Of a stretch of 64,000 nucleotides of DNA, positions 53,598 to 62,887 are shown one piece after another. The notes under the pieces were generated by a model. The model did not search any database. It saw nothing but the letters and a program-made list of their open reading frames with translations, and was not told where the DNA came from. This DNA is from Candidatus Gastranaerophilales bacterium (GTDB lineage: Bacteria; Cyanobacteriota; Vampirovibrionia; Gastranaerophilales; Gastranaerophilaceae): positions 310,001-374,000 of the forward strand of contig CALUPW010000001.1 of the NCBI GenBank assembly GCA_944322785.1, written 5' to 3'. Made by a program: the position numbers and the translations under genes. Within the stretch, counting starts at the first letter, position 1, and the number at the start of each line of letters is the position of its first letter.

Positions 53598-55491
53598 TTA
53601 TTTTCTCCGAGTTTAATCTTTTATTTATCTTATCTCTTAGCTGCATTTGTAGTTTCAGGGCTTGTGTGTCATCATCCACAGCATCAATATATAATTTCCG
53701 TAATTGTTCTTTTTCCTTTTCCCTCTGACATTGGTATATTTTATTTTTATTTTCCTCTATAACTGTTTGAAAGTCTTTGGGTGTCAAATTATTGAAGGTT
53801 TCGGATATACTGATTAGTTCTGTCAAAAGCCCCTGTACATCAGGGTTTTGGCAGTATTCCGTATATAAATTTTCAATCAATTCTTTTACATTATTTACGG
53901 TACATATTAATTTGTCAATTGTAGATTTTACATTTATTAACGTTTGGTCGGTAAATGCAGTATCACCAATCATTTCATTGATTTGTTCAAATGAAAACTG
54001 ATTGTCGGTTACAAAAAAAACACTCAATAAATTTTTTTGCGCTTTTTCGAAAACCGTTACATTTTTTGTTACAATTTTAGTAATTCTTAGCGGGGATTCA
54101 TCAACGCTGCCTGCCGGAACTGCTTTACGACGTCTGACTTCGGCGGCAAGAGCTTTTTCATCAATACTTAGTGCGGTTGCAACCATTTTTATATACTCTG
54201 TTCTTACAATATCGTTATTAATTTCCTGTAAAATAGGAATGATATCTTTTACAAATCTTGTTTTTTCAAGCGGAGTTTTAATTTCGTTTTTGTGTTTCAG
54301 AATACTGTTAAGTTGAAAATCAATCAGAAGCGGTGCATTTTTAACGATTTGCTTAAAACTGTCGGCGCCGATTGTTCTTATAAATTCGTCGGGGTCTTTG
54401 CCTTCCGGCGGACAGATTACACGGATTTCGCAGGCATATTTGTCGTCGGAGGTTGAGATATAGCTTTCATCAAACTGTTTTATGTTGCCGAGTCCCTGAA
54501 AAGCTTCTTTGATAATTTCTGCCCCTCTGTTTGTGGCTTTTTGGCCTGCGCTGTCCGTGTCAAAAGAAAGGTAAATTCTTCTTGAATTTGTGTATCTTGA
54601 AAGAAGTTTTACATGCTCGGGAGTTAAAGCTGTTCCGCAAGCCGCAATGGCATTTTCAATACCGTGTGCCTGCGCAGAAATTACATCAAAATATCCTTCC
54701 ATCAAAATTACGCCGTCTTCTTCCTTTATAGCGTTTCGTGCCGTATAAAGCCCGTAAAGTACTTTACTTTTGTTATAAATCATTGAATCGGATGAATTCA
54801 GATATTTGGGCTGTCCGTCTTTTTCCATTGTGCGAGCACCAAAGGCAACGTAATCCCCCATTTCGTTTTGAATAGGGATAATTATACGGTTGCGGAAACG
54901 GTCGATAAATTTTCCGGCATCTTTGCTCGGCATAATAATTCCTGCTTTTTCAAGCACTTCGTCAGAAAAATCTTTTTTCAAAATATCATAAAGTGTTGAA
55001 AAAGATTTCGGAGCAACCCCCAGACAGTATTTTTTTATAATATCACGGGAAATCCCGCGGGAGGTCAAATATTCAAAAGCTGTTTGTATTTCAGGATTTT
55101 TGTGATTAAGGAGCATGTCGTTGTAAAATTCTGCTGCTCTTTGTGTTGCTTTAAGCATATTTCTTTTAAGGTCTTTTGATTCCGTGTTGTTGAATTTTTT
55201 AGGAACTTCAAGACCGAACTGCTCTGCCAGACTCATAATCATCGGGAAAAATTCAAGGTTTTGAGTTTTTTGAATGAATGACAGTGCATCTCCGCCTGCC
55301 CCGCAGCTGAAACATTTGTAGATGCCGAGCTTAGGATTAACTGAAAACGAGGGGGTTTTCTCTTTATGAAAAGGGCACAATCCCCAGTAGTGGCTACCCT
55401 GTTTTTTTAAGATGACTTCTTTTTCTACGACCTCTACAATGTCAAGACGGTCTTTGATTTGTGCTATTAATTCCTGAAAAGTTTCTGCCAT
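53590..55491 (-). CDS. dnaG: DNA primase
   Basis: DnaG makes the RNA primers for DNA replication. The zinc finger is [13 protein letters not shown]...[16 protein letters not shown] (about 39-70). The TOPRIM core has [17 protein letters not shown] (about 260-276), with the acidic residues in [16 protein letters not shown] (about 306-321). The helicase-binding C-terminal part follows. The 633-residue length is typical. It starts the dnaG-rpoD operon. Confidence 0.96.
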   Translation of the reverse strand: MAETFQELIAQIKDRLDIVEVVEKEVILKKQGSHYWGLCPFHKEKTPSFSVNPKLGIYKCFSCGAGGDALSFIQKTQNLEFFPMIMSLAEQFGLEVPKKFNNTESKDLKRNMLKATQRAAEFYNDMLLNHKNPEIQTAFEYLTSRGISRDIIKKYCLGVAPKSFSTLYDILKKDFSDEVLEKAGIIMPSKDAGKFIDRFRNRIIIPIQNEMGDYVAFGARTMEKDGQPKYLNSSDSMIYNKSKVLYGLYTARNAIKEEDGVILMEGYFDVISAQAHGIENAIAACGTALTPEHVKLLSRYTNSRRIYLSFDTDSAGQKATNRGAEIIKEAFQGLGNIKQFDESYISTSDDKYACEIRVICPPEGKDPDEFIRTIGADSFKQIVKNAPLLIDFQLNSILKHKNEIKTPLEKTRFVKDIIPILQEINNDIVRTEYIKMVATALSIDEKALAAEVRRRKAVPAGSVDESPLRITKIVTKNVTVFEKAQKNLLSVFFVTDNQFSFEQINEMIGDTAFTDQTLINVKSTIDKLICTVNNVKELIENLYTEYCQNPDVQGLLTELISISETFNNLTPKDFQTVIEENKNKIYQCQREKEKEQLRKLYIDAVDDDTQALKLQMQLRDKINKRLNSEKIND

Positions 55492-55648
55492 AATTCACCG
55501 TAATTATATTTTAGCATTAATAAATTTATAAGCAAAAAGAGAAATTTTCAAAATAAAACAGTACAGTCGGACATCTTTTGGGGTAGTACAAAATATTACC
55601 CGACTGTGTAATTGTCATGGATTAATTTATATATATTATGGATATGAA

Positions 55649-57052
55649 ATGCAAGAGCTTATTAAACATATTGAAAATGAAAACCTGATTTTCGTTGAAA
55701 GTTTAAAGGATTTACAAAATATCACCGGGTTGTCCAAAAAGAAACTTTGTATTGCGAAAACAGATTTTAAGGATTTATATCTGGTCAAAAGGATAAACAA
55801 AAAATACCCGAATCTTGAAATATGGTTAACTTCGCCTGAAATTTCAAGAAAAAATATTCTTCTTGCAAATTCAAGCGGAGTTAAAAATGTTATTCAGTAT
55901 CCTGTCGATGCAAAATTGGTGCAAAATTATTTCCAAAAGCAGAACAAAACTTGTATGACAATTCCTGATATGCCCAATTATACATCATTAAAAGGTTTAA
56001 AAGTTATGGTTGTGGACGACAATCAAATGAATGTGGATCTTCTGGTCGAAACATTGTCTGTTCTTGATATTAGCATAACAACTTTTTTGAAACCCATAGA
56101 AGCAAGCAGGGCTGCGGTCAATGAAAAATTCGATTTATTTCTTCTGGATATTATGATGCCTGAAATGTCCGGATTTGAACTTGCAAACATAATCAAACAT
56201 TCAAAAATTAATTCCGATACACCGATTATGTTTATATCAGCGCTTTCGGATGCGGAAAACAAGATTATGGGGTACAACATAGGTTCATGCGCATATATTG
56301 AAAAACCTTTTGAAGTGTCGGTTGTCCGTTCTCAGATTTACAACATGTTAAAAACAAAATCTTTATCGGATGCGCTGAATGATAAAAAAGAAACTTTTCT
56401 TCAAATGGTGACGCATGATTTGAAAACACCGATTTACGCAGAAATTTGTGCTTTAGAACTTTTAGGCAAAAACAATGAAAAGCTTAACGGTCAGCAAAAG
56501 GAAATTATATCGGATATTTTGAGCGCTGCAAAATACATGAAAAATCTTGTGGAAAATATTACTCAAAAATATAAAGTTGAAAATGAAAATCTTGTTCTGC
56601 AAAAAACGAAATGTTCATTAAAAGAGATTGTGGTAAGTTGCATTGAAGATACAAAATATCTTTTTGAAGAAAAAGGGATGATATATATTTTGAATTGCAG
56701 TGCACGAAATCTTTTTGCGTCGATGGATGAACTTGAAATCAAGAGGGTTGTACACAATCTTATTATCAACACAATAGAACACGGGATTTCCAAATCGAAA
56801 GTTATAATGGATATAAAAGAGAACGGAAAATTTTTAATTTTTTCAATAACAAACTTCGGCGTCGGGCTTGAGATAACAAATCCGGATGATATCTTTTTAA
56901 AATATGTAACCTATGCTAAAAAACATAAAAAGCTCGGTTCCGGTTTAGGGCTTTATATTGCAAAAAAGATAATTGATGCCCATGGTGGAAAAATTAAAGT
57001 TGAAAGCGAAACAAATAATTATGTCAAATTTACGTTTTCGCTTCCAAGATAG
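55649..57052 (+). CDS. Soluble receiver-histidine kinase protein
   Basis: A receiver domain (about 115-235; VMVVDDNQMNVDLL, LLDIMMPEMSG with the acceptor Asp, YIEKPFE) precedes a HisKA/ATPase unit: MVTHDLKTPIYAEIC (His near 254), NLIINTIEHG and GSGLGLYIAKKIIDAHGG. The receiver stands before the kinase, with no membrane helix. The N-terminal 110 residues (LEIWLTSPEISRKNILL, KNVIQYPVDAKLV) look like a second receiver that has lost its acidic pocket and phospho-aspartate. The protein should therefore be controlled by a separate kinase or relay. No partner is next to it. A bidirectional terminator follows. Confidence 0.88.
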   Translation: MQELIKHIENENLIFVESLKDLQNITGLSKKKLCIAKTDFKDLYLVKRINKKYPNLEIWLTSPEISRKNILLANSSGVKNVIQYPVDAKLVQNYFQKQNKTCMTIPDMPNYTSLKGLKVMVVDDNQMNVDLLVETLSVLDISITTFLKPIEASRAAVNEKFDLFLLDIMMPEMSGFELANIIKHSKINSDTPIMFISALSDAENKIMGYNIGSCAYIEKPFEVSVVRSQIYNMLKTKSLSDALNDKKETFLQMVTHDLKTPIYAEICALELLGKNNEKLNGQQKEIISDILSAAKYMKNLVENITQKYKVENENLVLQKTKCSLKEIVVSCIEDTKYLFEEKGMIYILNCSARNLFASMDELEIKRVVHNLIINTIEHGISKSKVIMDIKENGKFLIFSITNFGVGLEITNPDDIFLKYVTYAKKHKKLGSGLGLYIAKKIIDAHGGKIKVESETNNYVKFTFSLPR

Positions 57053-57073
57053 AAGGCAGCTTTTAAAATATAA

Positions 57074-57122
57074 AAAGATTCTCCGTATATACTCAAAACA
57101 GCAAAAACCGAAGAATCTTTTT
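57074..57122 (+). terminator. Terminator between convergent genes
   Basis: AAAGATTCT and AGAATCTTT form a 9-bp stem with a 29-base loop, then TTT. It lies between the kinase gene and the minus-strand gene and could serve both. Confidence 0.6.
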
Positions 57123-57147
57123 TAATAAATATTCGGTTCCGATAAAA

Positions 57148-58590
57148 TTAATAGCCCGGACGGCTTCTCCAGTAACCGCTGACTTCCGTGCCGTCGGATC
57201 TTGTATAAGGTCTTACATAAATAAGTCCGCCACGAGTTATGCTTGCTTCCTCAAGTTCTGCTTCATGAGGTATTCCGATAGTTTTCAACTGCGCCATAAT
57301 GGCTGATTCGTTTCCTGTGTATTCATCACCAGTCATTTGAGAGATTGCCTCACGTGAAAATATTTTGCCATCTCCGGTTTCGGGGTTTATGTAGCCGGAA
57401 TAGTCAACTTCCTGTTTTTGAGGTTTTATTAAACCATTTTTTAACTGTTGTTCTATTATCTGAAGGTTTTTCTCAAATTCGTCTGATGTCATATTTCCGA
57501 TTTGCTCATGCGTGAAAATTTGATTGCCGTTTGTGTCTACATTCATTTCAACACTGCCTTCAAGTAAAAATGATGGATGGTTATCTTCTTGAAGATTTTG
57601 TAATATTTGAGGCGGGATTATCATTGGAGCAGGGTTGACATTCTTGGAATTATCATTTATAATATTATATGGACTCACAAGAGCATCCGTGCTAGTAGCA
57701 TGTGAACCGCTCTTGTGAGTATCCTTAAGGATATCATCTTTGGAGCCCGGGCTTACAGCCTGTGGTGTACCATTGGTGGTATCCTTTGTTATATAATATC
57801 TTTTGTGCCTATCTTTTAATACTTCTATGTGATGTATTCCATTTTTACCTTGGTATAACTCATAATGATCAACTAAGGGCTTTTGATCCGGTTTTAAATT
57901 TGGCACATCAGGCAATTGTTTTGCATCTTTTATATCTTTAATCAGTTCAGGATAGTTTTGCCCCTGTTTGGGATTCCATCGAAGTTGTTCCTGAACACCA
58001 CGTTTAGAAAAATTAATACTGCCATTTCTGTCCAAAATTATTTCTTGAATATAATCTTTATAAAAATTTTTGACATCTTGTGTATATTGTTTCCTTATCT
58101 CCTTAGGCAATAAATCAATATCTCCATAGTTTTTTATAGATTGTCCTCGAACAAACCGTTCAGCTTGACCTAATATATTTCCTCCTAATGCTCCTAATGC
58201 AATTCCTAAAGCTGCATCCTGCAGCGCTGTAAGCAACGGATTTTTCTCCTCAAGCATTCCTCTGCCTGTGCCGAACATCGCACCTGAGACCAGACCGGAG
58301 GCTGCGCCGGAGCCGATTTCCTGCGCTATCTTTTTGCCTATAGATTTTTGAAGCAGTTTTTGTCCTGCCTTTGCGCCTAATTTGCCGACTCCTGAATAAG
58401 GCAAGGCTGCACTTCCGATTTCCAGAGCGGCGCCTGCCCAAATCTTAATCAAATAATTTCTCAAATCTTCGTCAAGTTTTTGTCTATAATTGTTGTAGAC
58501 AAAGTTAATCCGTTGAATTTTTTCTTCCTGTGTTAATTTTTCGTTTTTCAAAATCAATTCTAAATAATTTTTCGGCATAGTGTTTGACAT
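57148..58590 (-). CDS. Unknown multidomain protein with an in-frame palindromic insert; possible nuclease-toxin-like middle
   Basis: Residues about 50-150 contain a glycine/alanine-rich segment (GAASGLVSGAMFGTGRGM, ALGIALGALGGNILG) like glycine zippers. About 175-260 read as a hydrophilic domain (LDRNGSINFSKRGVQEQL, HHIEVLKDRHKRYYITKD) that recalls the nuclease-like C-terminal domains of phage MuF-type proteins; this is weak. Residues about 269-313 (DTTNGTPQAVSPGSKDDILKD...) are encoded by palindromic sequence also found at 58724-59170. Two related repeats close the protein: IFTHEQIGNMTSDEFEKN (about 370) and IFSREAISQMTGDEYTGN (about 425). The last residues are RPYTRSDGTEVSGYWRS. A toxin role would need proof. 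Confidence 0.5.
   Translation of the reverse strand: MSNTMPKNYLELILKNEKLTQEEKIQRINFVYNNYRQKLDEDLRNYLIKIWAGAALEIGSAALPYSGVGKLGAKAGQKLLQKSIGKKIAQEIGSGAASGLVSGAMFGTGRGMLEEKNPLLTALQDAALGIALGALGGNILGQAERFVRGQSIKNYGDIDLLPKEIRKQYTQDVKNFYKDYIQEIILDRNGSINFSKRGVQEQLRWNPKQGQNYPELIKDIKDAKQLPDVPNLKPDQKPLVDHYELYQGKNGIHHIEVLKDRHKRYYITKDTTNGTPQAVSPGSKDDILKDTHKSGSHATSTDALVSPYNIINDNSKNVNPAPMIIPPQILQNLQEDNHPSFLLEGSVEMNVDTNGNQIFTHEQIGNMTSDEFEKNLQIIEQQLKNGLIKPQKQEVDYSGYINPETGDGKIFSREAISQMTGDEYTGNESAIMAQLKTIGIPHEAELEEASITRGGLIYVRPYTRSDGTEVSGYWRSRPGY
57650..57785. repeat. Palindromic element, ATCATTTATAATAT family, in frame inside the gene
   Basis: The element contains ATCATTTATAATATTA, arms ACTCACAAGAGC and GCTCTTGTGAGT around GTGCT-agt-AGCA, the palindrome ATCCTTAAGGAT, and GGAGCCCGGGCTTACAGCCT with ACCA-ttgg-TGGT. 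The last part matches 59073-59115 almost base for base. It lies within the minus-strand gene without disturbing its frame. Confidence 0.7.
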
Positions 58591-59252
58591 AAAATTTTCC
58601 CTTTCATGTTTATAAGGAACAAAATTTGATGAACGTATAAATTAATAAGGCTTTATATATTAATTAGACTATATGTTTTCAAATTTTGTCAACCATGAAA
58701 TCTATTTTACAGTTGACATTTATGGAAATATCATTTATAATATAATTGGGTTCTATTTCAAGCGCCGGGTTTTGGTTCCGGTATGCAGGAGTAGAGCCTG
58801 CTTCTTTAAGATTACTATTTTATCGGCATTTGTTATAATGAATAAATCAGCTGCAAGTCTGGAGATAGAGTTCCTGCCTTTCTCCGGCGAAAGGTTTGAT
58901 GCAGGTGCAGAATCCATCAAACGCTTCGCAGCTGATTTGTTTGAATTATGTAAATTTTTAAGTACGTGGCTGTACAGGGTTGATATTTTCGGAAATATCA
59001 TTTATAATATAATTGGGTTCTATTTCGAGCGCTGGGGCTTGGTCCCAGTATGCAGGAGTAGAACCTGCTTCTTTGGAACCCGGGCTTGCAGCCTGCGGTG
59101 TACCATTGATGGTAAAAGCACCACCGGAGCTAGTACCTTCTACTCGAGAAGGAGTGCCTTGACCGGTGGTTATTTTTATCTGTTTGAAAATAGAAACAAA
59201 TTTGTTTCACGACTCTTGCAAAATTTGAAAAAAAAGAGTAAATTTTTAAAGT
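58591..59252. repeat. Palindrome-rich intergenic cluster
   Basis: About 660 bases hold no credible gene. Two direct copies of an 84-base unit (58724-58807 and 58991-59074) begin GGAAATATCATTTATAATAT and end in GCAGG-agtaga-CCTGC hairpins. Between them AAATCAGCTGC (about 58844) pairs with GCAGCTGATTT (about 58930) around smaller inverted repeats. After the second copy come GAACCCGGGCTTGCAGCCTG, ACCA-ttga-TGGT and a large palindrome, ACCACCGG...CCGGTGGT (59130-59168) enclosing CCTTCT-actcg-AGAAGG. A long plus-strand reading frame over the region is made of these repeats and I reject it. Confidence 0.75.
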
Positions 59253-60119
59253 ATGAGCGTGCAGATTTTATCACAGTATCTTGATTTTCTGGAGGTGGAA
59301 AAAGGGCTTTCCGCAAACACGATTGATGCATACCGCCGTGATTTGTCGGATTTTTTGGACTTTTGTGCCTCAAAAGGGGTTGAGGAACTTAATAAAATCG
59401 AAAGAACTCAGATAAACGGCTATATTTTAAAGCTTCATGATGAAAAATACACCCCTACAAGTGTAATGCGAAAAACAGCCTCGCTTCGGGGTTTTTTCAA
59501 ATGGCTCTGTGCAAACGAAATCTGTCAAAAAAATCCGGCGCTGACATTAGAGCCGCCAAAGATTCCCAAAAAACTCCCGAAAGTTATGACGGTTGAAGAA
59601 ATAAATGCGATTTTGTCGCAAAACCTTTCCAAAATCGAAAAAGTAATTTTAGAACTTTTATACGGCTGCGGGCTGCGTGTTTCGGAGCTTGTAAATCTGA
59701 AAATTAACGATATTGATATTCCTGCAAGATATCTTCAGTGTACCGGCAAAGGCTCCAAAGAAAGAATTGTTCCGATAGGTTCCAAAGCAATTAAAGCTAT
59801 AAAGGATTATATGAAAGAACGTGATTTTGTCCTTCAAAAAAACAGACAAACATCTAAAATTTTTCTTTTAAACGATACAGGCAAAAACATTACCCGTCAG
59901 GATGTTTACAACTTTATTCACAAACAGGGCGAAAAAATTCATAAATCAATTTCCCCTCACACTCTCCGCCACACTTTCGCAACGCATCTGCTTGAAAACG
60001 GTGCGGATTTACGTGTTGTTCAGGAGCTTCTCGGTCACAGCGATGTTGCAACAACACAGCTTTATACTCATATAAGCAAAAAACGCTTAAAAGAAGTTTA
60101 CTTTGCAATCAACGGTTGA
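59253..60119 (+). CDS. xerD: Tyrosine recombinase XerC/XerD type
   Basis: Xer recombinases resolve chromosome dimers at dif. A SAM-like N-terminal domain (FLEVEKGLSANTIDAYRRDLSDFLDFC, about 10-36) precedes the catalytic domain: LYGCGLRVSELVNLKI (Arg near 141), CTGKGSKERIVPI (Lys near 167), SPHTLRHTFATHLLENGADLRVVQELLGHSDVATTQLYTHI (His/Arg near 234-237, His near 260, Tyr near 270). At 288 residues it is a stand-alone Xer rather than a phage integrase. It could be XerC, XerD or a single Xer; I use xerD loosely. It lies right after the palindrome cluster. Confidence 0.88.
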   Translation: MSVQILSQYLDFLEVEKGLSANTIDAYRRDLSDFLDFCASKGVEELNKIERTQINGYILKLHDEKYTPTSVMRKTASLRGFFKWLCANEICQKNPALTLEPPKIPKKLPKVMTVEEINAILSQNLSKIEKVILELLYGCGLRVSELVNLKINDIDIPARYLQCTGKGSKERIVPIGSKAIKAIKDYMKERDFVLQKNRQTSKIFLLNDTGKNITRQDVYNFIHKQGEKIHKSISPHTLRHTFATHLLENGADLRVVQELLGHSDVATTQLYTHISKKRLKEVYFAING

Positions 60120-60137
60120 GCATGCTAGGATTTAGCT

Positions 60138-60854
60138 ATGTTAGACGTCTTTATAACTGGTTCAGAAAGCAGATTAGGGAAAAGACTCGTAACCGCAGGA
60201 CTTGCTGCCACAATGCAGAGTCTCGGGTATTCAACCGGAGTTTATATGCCCGTGCAAACCGGTGCGGTTGAACGTAACGGCTATATTGAGGCGCCTGATT
60301 TGATTTATATTAAAAAAGCTGATAAAAATATCAAAACTTATTGCAGTTATCTGCTTCGAGAAAATGAAGTTCCGCTTATTGCGGCCGCAAAAGAACATAT
60401 TAAAATTGACAGAAAGACAATTCTTGAAGATTACAAAAGTGTTTATAATGAATTTGATTGTTTTTTGACCCTCGGAACCGATGGTATCGCAACACCTGTC
60501 GGAAACAATTTTCTTGAAATAGATGTTGTTAAAACTCTTGAACTGCCTGTTCTTTTTGTAATTTCACCTTATATGAACATCAACGATATTCTTGTTATGA
60601 TAAATCATGCTGTTGTTCAAAACGTTAAAATAAGCGGGGTTGTTGTTTATAATTGTCCTTATCACACGGATGATGAAAATATAAAAAATCTTCCGAAACT
60701 TATTGAAAAATATACGGATACCCGTGTGGTCGGCGTTTTTCCGGAAATTGAGAATATTTACAAACTAACTCCCGGGGATTTAATTTCATACGTTCTGTCA
60801 GGCGTGAATTTAGAGCGTCTTTTTGATGTAAAAATAGCTAAGCTTAATTTTTAA
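60138..60854 (+). CDS. BioD-like ATPase-fold protein with degenerate nucleotide-binding loop
   Basis: The layout is that of dethiobiotin synthetase: an N-terminal loop MLDVFITGSESRLGKRLVTAG, VYMPVQTGAVERNGYIEAPD (about 35-54), FDCFLTLGTDGIATPVGNNFLEIDVV (about 110-135) and LPVLFVISPYM. In true BioD the loop is GTDTxVGKT and the next motif is KPVQTG. Here the loop ends GKR instead of GKT, and the lysine before PVQTG is methionine. Canonical dethiobiotin synthesis is therefore doubtful; other members of this fold have different roles. It follows xerD by 18 bases. No other biotin genes are nearby. Confidence 0.7.
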   Translation: MLDVFITGSESRLGKRLVTAGLAATMQSLGYSTGVYMPVQTGAVERNGYIEAPDLIYIKKADKNIKTYCSYLLRENEVPLIAAAKEHIKIDRKTILEDYKSVYNEFDCFLTLGTDGIATPVGNNFLEIDVVKTLELPVLFVISPYMNINDILVMINHAVVQNVKISGVVVYNCPYHTDDENIKNLPKLIEKYTDTRVVGVFPEIENIYKLTPGDLISYVLSGVNLERLFDVKIAKLNF

Positions 60855-60960
60855 TCCGTTGTCAGTTTTTTAAAAATCCTCTATTTAAAGGATTAAAAAA
60901 ATCTTTTTGCCGTTTAAAATCATATTGGCTGGTTAATAACAATTTTTGGGGGAGAAAAGT

Positions 60961-61194
60961 ATGGAAAAGGTTGATTTATCCGAAAAGTACACATTTCAGC
61001 CCCAAACAAACGGGGAAATATCAAATTCAATAACAAAAGCATGGACCGAACAGGCTATGGAATGTTATTCAATAAATTGCGACTGCAGCAAATGTTCGCT
61101 TTCCAAAGGCAACTACTCTTTTGTATGCCAGATGCCTAAAGTTATTGAAATCTTAATCGAATTTGCCGGCAAACCGGTCATAAATACATTATGA
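60961..61194 (+). CDS. Small cysteine-rich protein (77 aa)
   Basis: The protein contains CYSINCDCSKCSLSKGNYSFVCQMPKVIEIL (about 35-65), a group of five cysteines that could bind a metal or a cluster. No family is recognised. GGGGGAGAAAAGT directly precedes ATG 60961, which I prefer over the upstream start at 60946. It stands alone, followed by a good terminator. Confidence 0.7.
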   Translation: MEKVDLSEKYTFQPQTNGEISNSITKAWTEQAMECYSINCDCSKCSLSKGNYSFVCQMPKVIEILIEFAGKPVINTL

Positions 61195-61221
61195 ATAATC
61201 CTTCTTGAATTTTGTAAAATC

Positions 61222-61247
61222 AAAGCGGGAATGCAACCCCGCTTTTT
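61222..61247 (+). terminator. Terminator of the cysteine-rich protein gene
   Basis: AAAGCGGG and CCCGCTTT form an 8-bp stem with an 8-base loop, followed by TTATTTG. Confidence 0.8.
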
Positions 61248-61297
61248 ATTTGTCAAAATTTATGTTTAGGTTAAAATAGATTTTGAGATAGTTATAT

Positions 61298-62572
61298 ATG
61301 AGAGTAATTTTAATAATATTATGTTTTGCGGTATTTGTTCTGCCGGCTCAAGCTAATGTCAAAAGGATTTCTCTTGACGAAGCTGTCGGGCTTGCAATGT
61401 CATATAATATTGATTTGCAGGCAAAACGTAAAGAATTAGGTATTGCACAGGCAGATATAAAGATTGCCAACCGTCTTAAAAATCCGCAGGTTCAATCCAA
61501 TATTCTAATAGGTCAGGTAAGAACAGGTAATTCAAGTCAGGCAGGATTGATGCTTCCTGTTGAAACCTTTAAGCGGGGGGTGCGTAAAAAAGCCGCAATT
61601 GCAAAGAAAAAATCAATAGAAAGTGAAATCGCACAGTTTGAGCATAATTTGAAGATAAAGGTTATGAAAGCATATTTTGAGGTGCTTTTTTATAAATCAG
61701 TCGTGCATATTATGAACGAACGTAAAGACCTTTTTGAAGATATGAAGAAAATCGCTCAGGCAAAGCCTCAATCGGATTCTAATTACAAAATAGATAATCT
61801 CCAATCGGATATTAAATATAAAAAACAATTGATAGAGCTTAATCGAGCAAAAGCCGAGTTGTTAAACGCTCAATTTAATCTGAATAAAGTTATTAACGCC
61901 GCAAATGACGAAAATATGTATGACACACAGGAAGATTCTTTATTCGGGGATGATTTGTCAATTCTGGAAATTAAATTGCCTGTGTATAAACAAATTGAAG
62001 CCGCAGCTCTTAAATACAGTTACTCAATAAGAATTGCCGAAAGTAATATTGAAAAATACGGACAGGAATATATTCTTGCAAAACGCCAGCGGATTCCGAA
62101 TATAACAGTCGGAGGCGGTTATGCATGGCAGCTGAAATACGGTCGTGACGGAGATGATTGGTCAGGTGCTTTTGTAGGCGGCGGATTTGATTTGCCTGTT
62201 TTATATACCTACAGACCCGAAATTGACAGAGCATATACAATTCTTGAAAAAGCCCGCATGGACAAGGCTTCTTTTGAAAATAAACTGAAAATAACTTTAA
62301 AACAGGATTATAACAATTTTAAATATTCAAAACAGAATATGGATTATTATAAAGAAATATTGGAAGAATCCGATGAAATTTTAAAAATGTCAACAGAACG
62401 ATACCGTATGGGCGAAACAGCATTGATTAATCTGCTTATGGTTGAAAACGGACATCAAGCTCTGTTGAATGAGTATATAACGGCTATGGATATATATTAC
62501 GGTGTTTATCTGAATATGATGCAGAATATCGGGCATGACGTGTTTTTGGAAGATGAAATCTTCGAAGATTGA
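61298..62572 (+). CDS. TolC-family outer membrane efflux protein
   Basis: A signal peptide (MRVILIILCFAVFVLPAQA, cut near 19) is followed by a TolC-like domain: ISLDEAVGLAMSYNIDLQAKRKELGIAQADIKIANR (about 25-60), long helices and a second repeat (about 230-420) with ERYRMGETALINLLMVENGHQALLNEYITAM. Such proteins form the outer membrane channel of tripartite efflux pumps or type I secretion, which argues for a double-membrane cell. No pump partners are beside it. The 424-residue length is usual. Confidence 0.92.
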   Translation: MRVILIILCFAVFVLPAQANVKRISLDEAVGLAMSYNIDLQAKRKELGIAQADIKIANRLKNPQVQSNILIGQVRTGNSSQAGLMLPVETFKRGVRKKAAIAKKKSIESEIAQFEHNLKIKVMKAYFEVLFYKSVVHIMNERKDLFEDMKKIAQAKPQSDSNYKIDNLQSDIKYKKQLIELNRAKAELLNAQFNLNKVINAANDENMYDTQEDSLFGDDLSILEIKLPVYKQIEAAALKYSYSIRIAESNIEKYGQEYILAKRQRIPNITVGGGYAWQLKYGRDGDDWSGAFVGGGFDLPVLYTYRPEIDRAYTILEKARMDKASFENKLKITLKQDYNNFKYSKQNMDYYKEILEESDEILKMSTERYRMGETALINLLMVENGHQALLNEYITAMDIYYGVYLNMMQNIGHDVFLEDEIFED

Positions 62573-62590
62573 AATATTTTAAAATAAATA

Positions 62591-62624
62591 AAACTCCTCC
62601 GGTATTGTTTTGGGAGGAGTTTGC
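62591..62624 (-). terminator. Bidirectional terminator after tolC
   Basis: AAACTCCTCC and GGGAGGAGTTT form a 10-bp stem with an 11-base loop. A T-rich run follows on the minus strand, and the stem lies between tolC and the convergent small gene. Confidence 0.7.
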
Positions 62625-62647
62625 TATAATATTCGTCTCTCTTCTTA

Positions 62648-62857
62648 TTAGGGGGTAAAGCCTTCATTGTGAAATTTCATCAGTTTTGCCAGATGCCACT
62701 GGCGGGCTTTTATATCTTCAATGGAATTTTTTATCACTTCAAGTTCTGCAAGAAGTGTTGTCAAATCTTTTCTCTGCGGAACAAAGACTTCATTTTCCTC
62801 AACTTCAGCCCAGCCCGGAGAAAAACATCCGTTGTCAAAGATTTCTTTCATATCCAT
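62648..62857 (-). CDS. Small acidic helical protein (69 aa)
   Basis: The 69 residues form mostly an acidic helix (LTTLLAELEVIKNSIEDIKARQWHLAKLMKFHNEG) after a short N-terminal part (MDMKEIFDNGCFSPGW). No family is recognised. TGAGGAT lies 7 bases before the ATG and the gene follows another small gene on the same strand, so it is probably real. Function is unknown. Confidence 0.6.
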   Translation of the reverse strand: MDMKEIFDNGCFSPGWAEVEENEVFVPQRKDLTTLLAELEVIKNSIEDIKARQWHLAKLMKFHNEGFTP

Positions 62858-62887
62858 AATCTTATCCTCAAATTGTTACTTCTAAAA

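Noticed and set aside
58673-59284. Plus-strand reading frame of 203 codons
   Set aside because: It consists of the two 84-base direct repeats and palindromes, has no ribosome site and overlaps the start of the Xer gene; repeats, not a protein.
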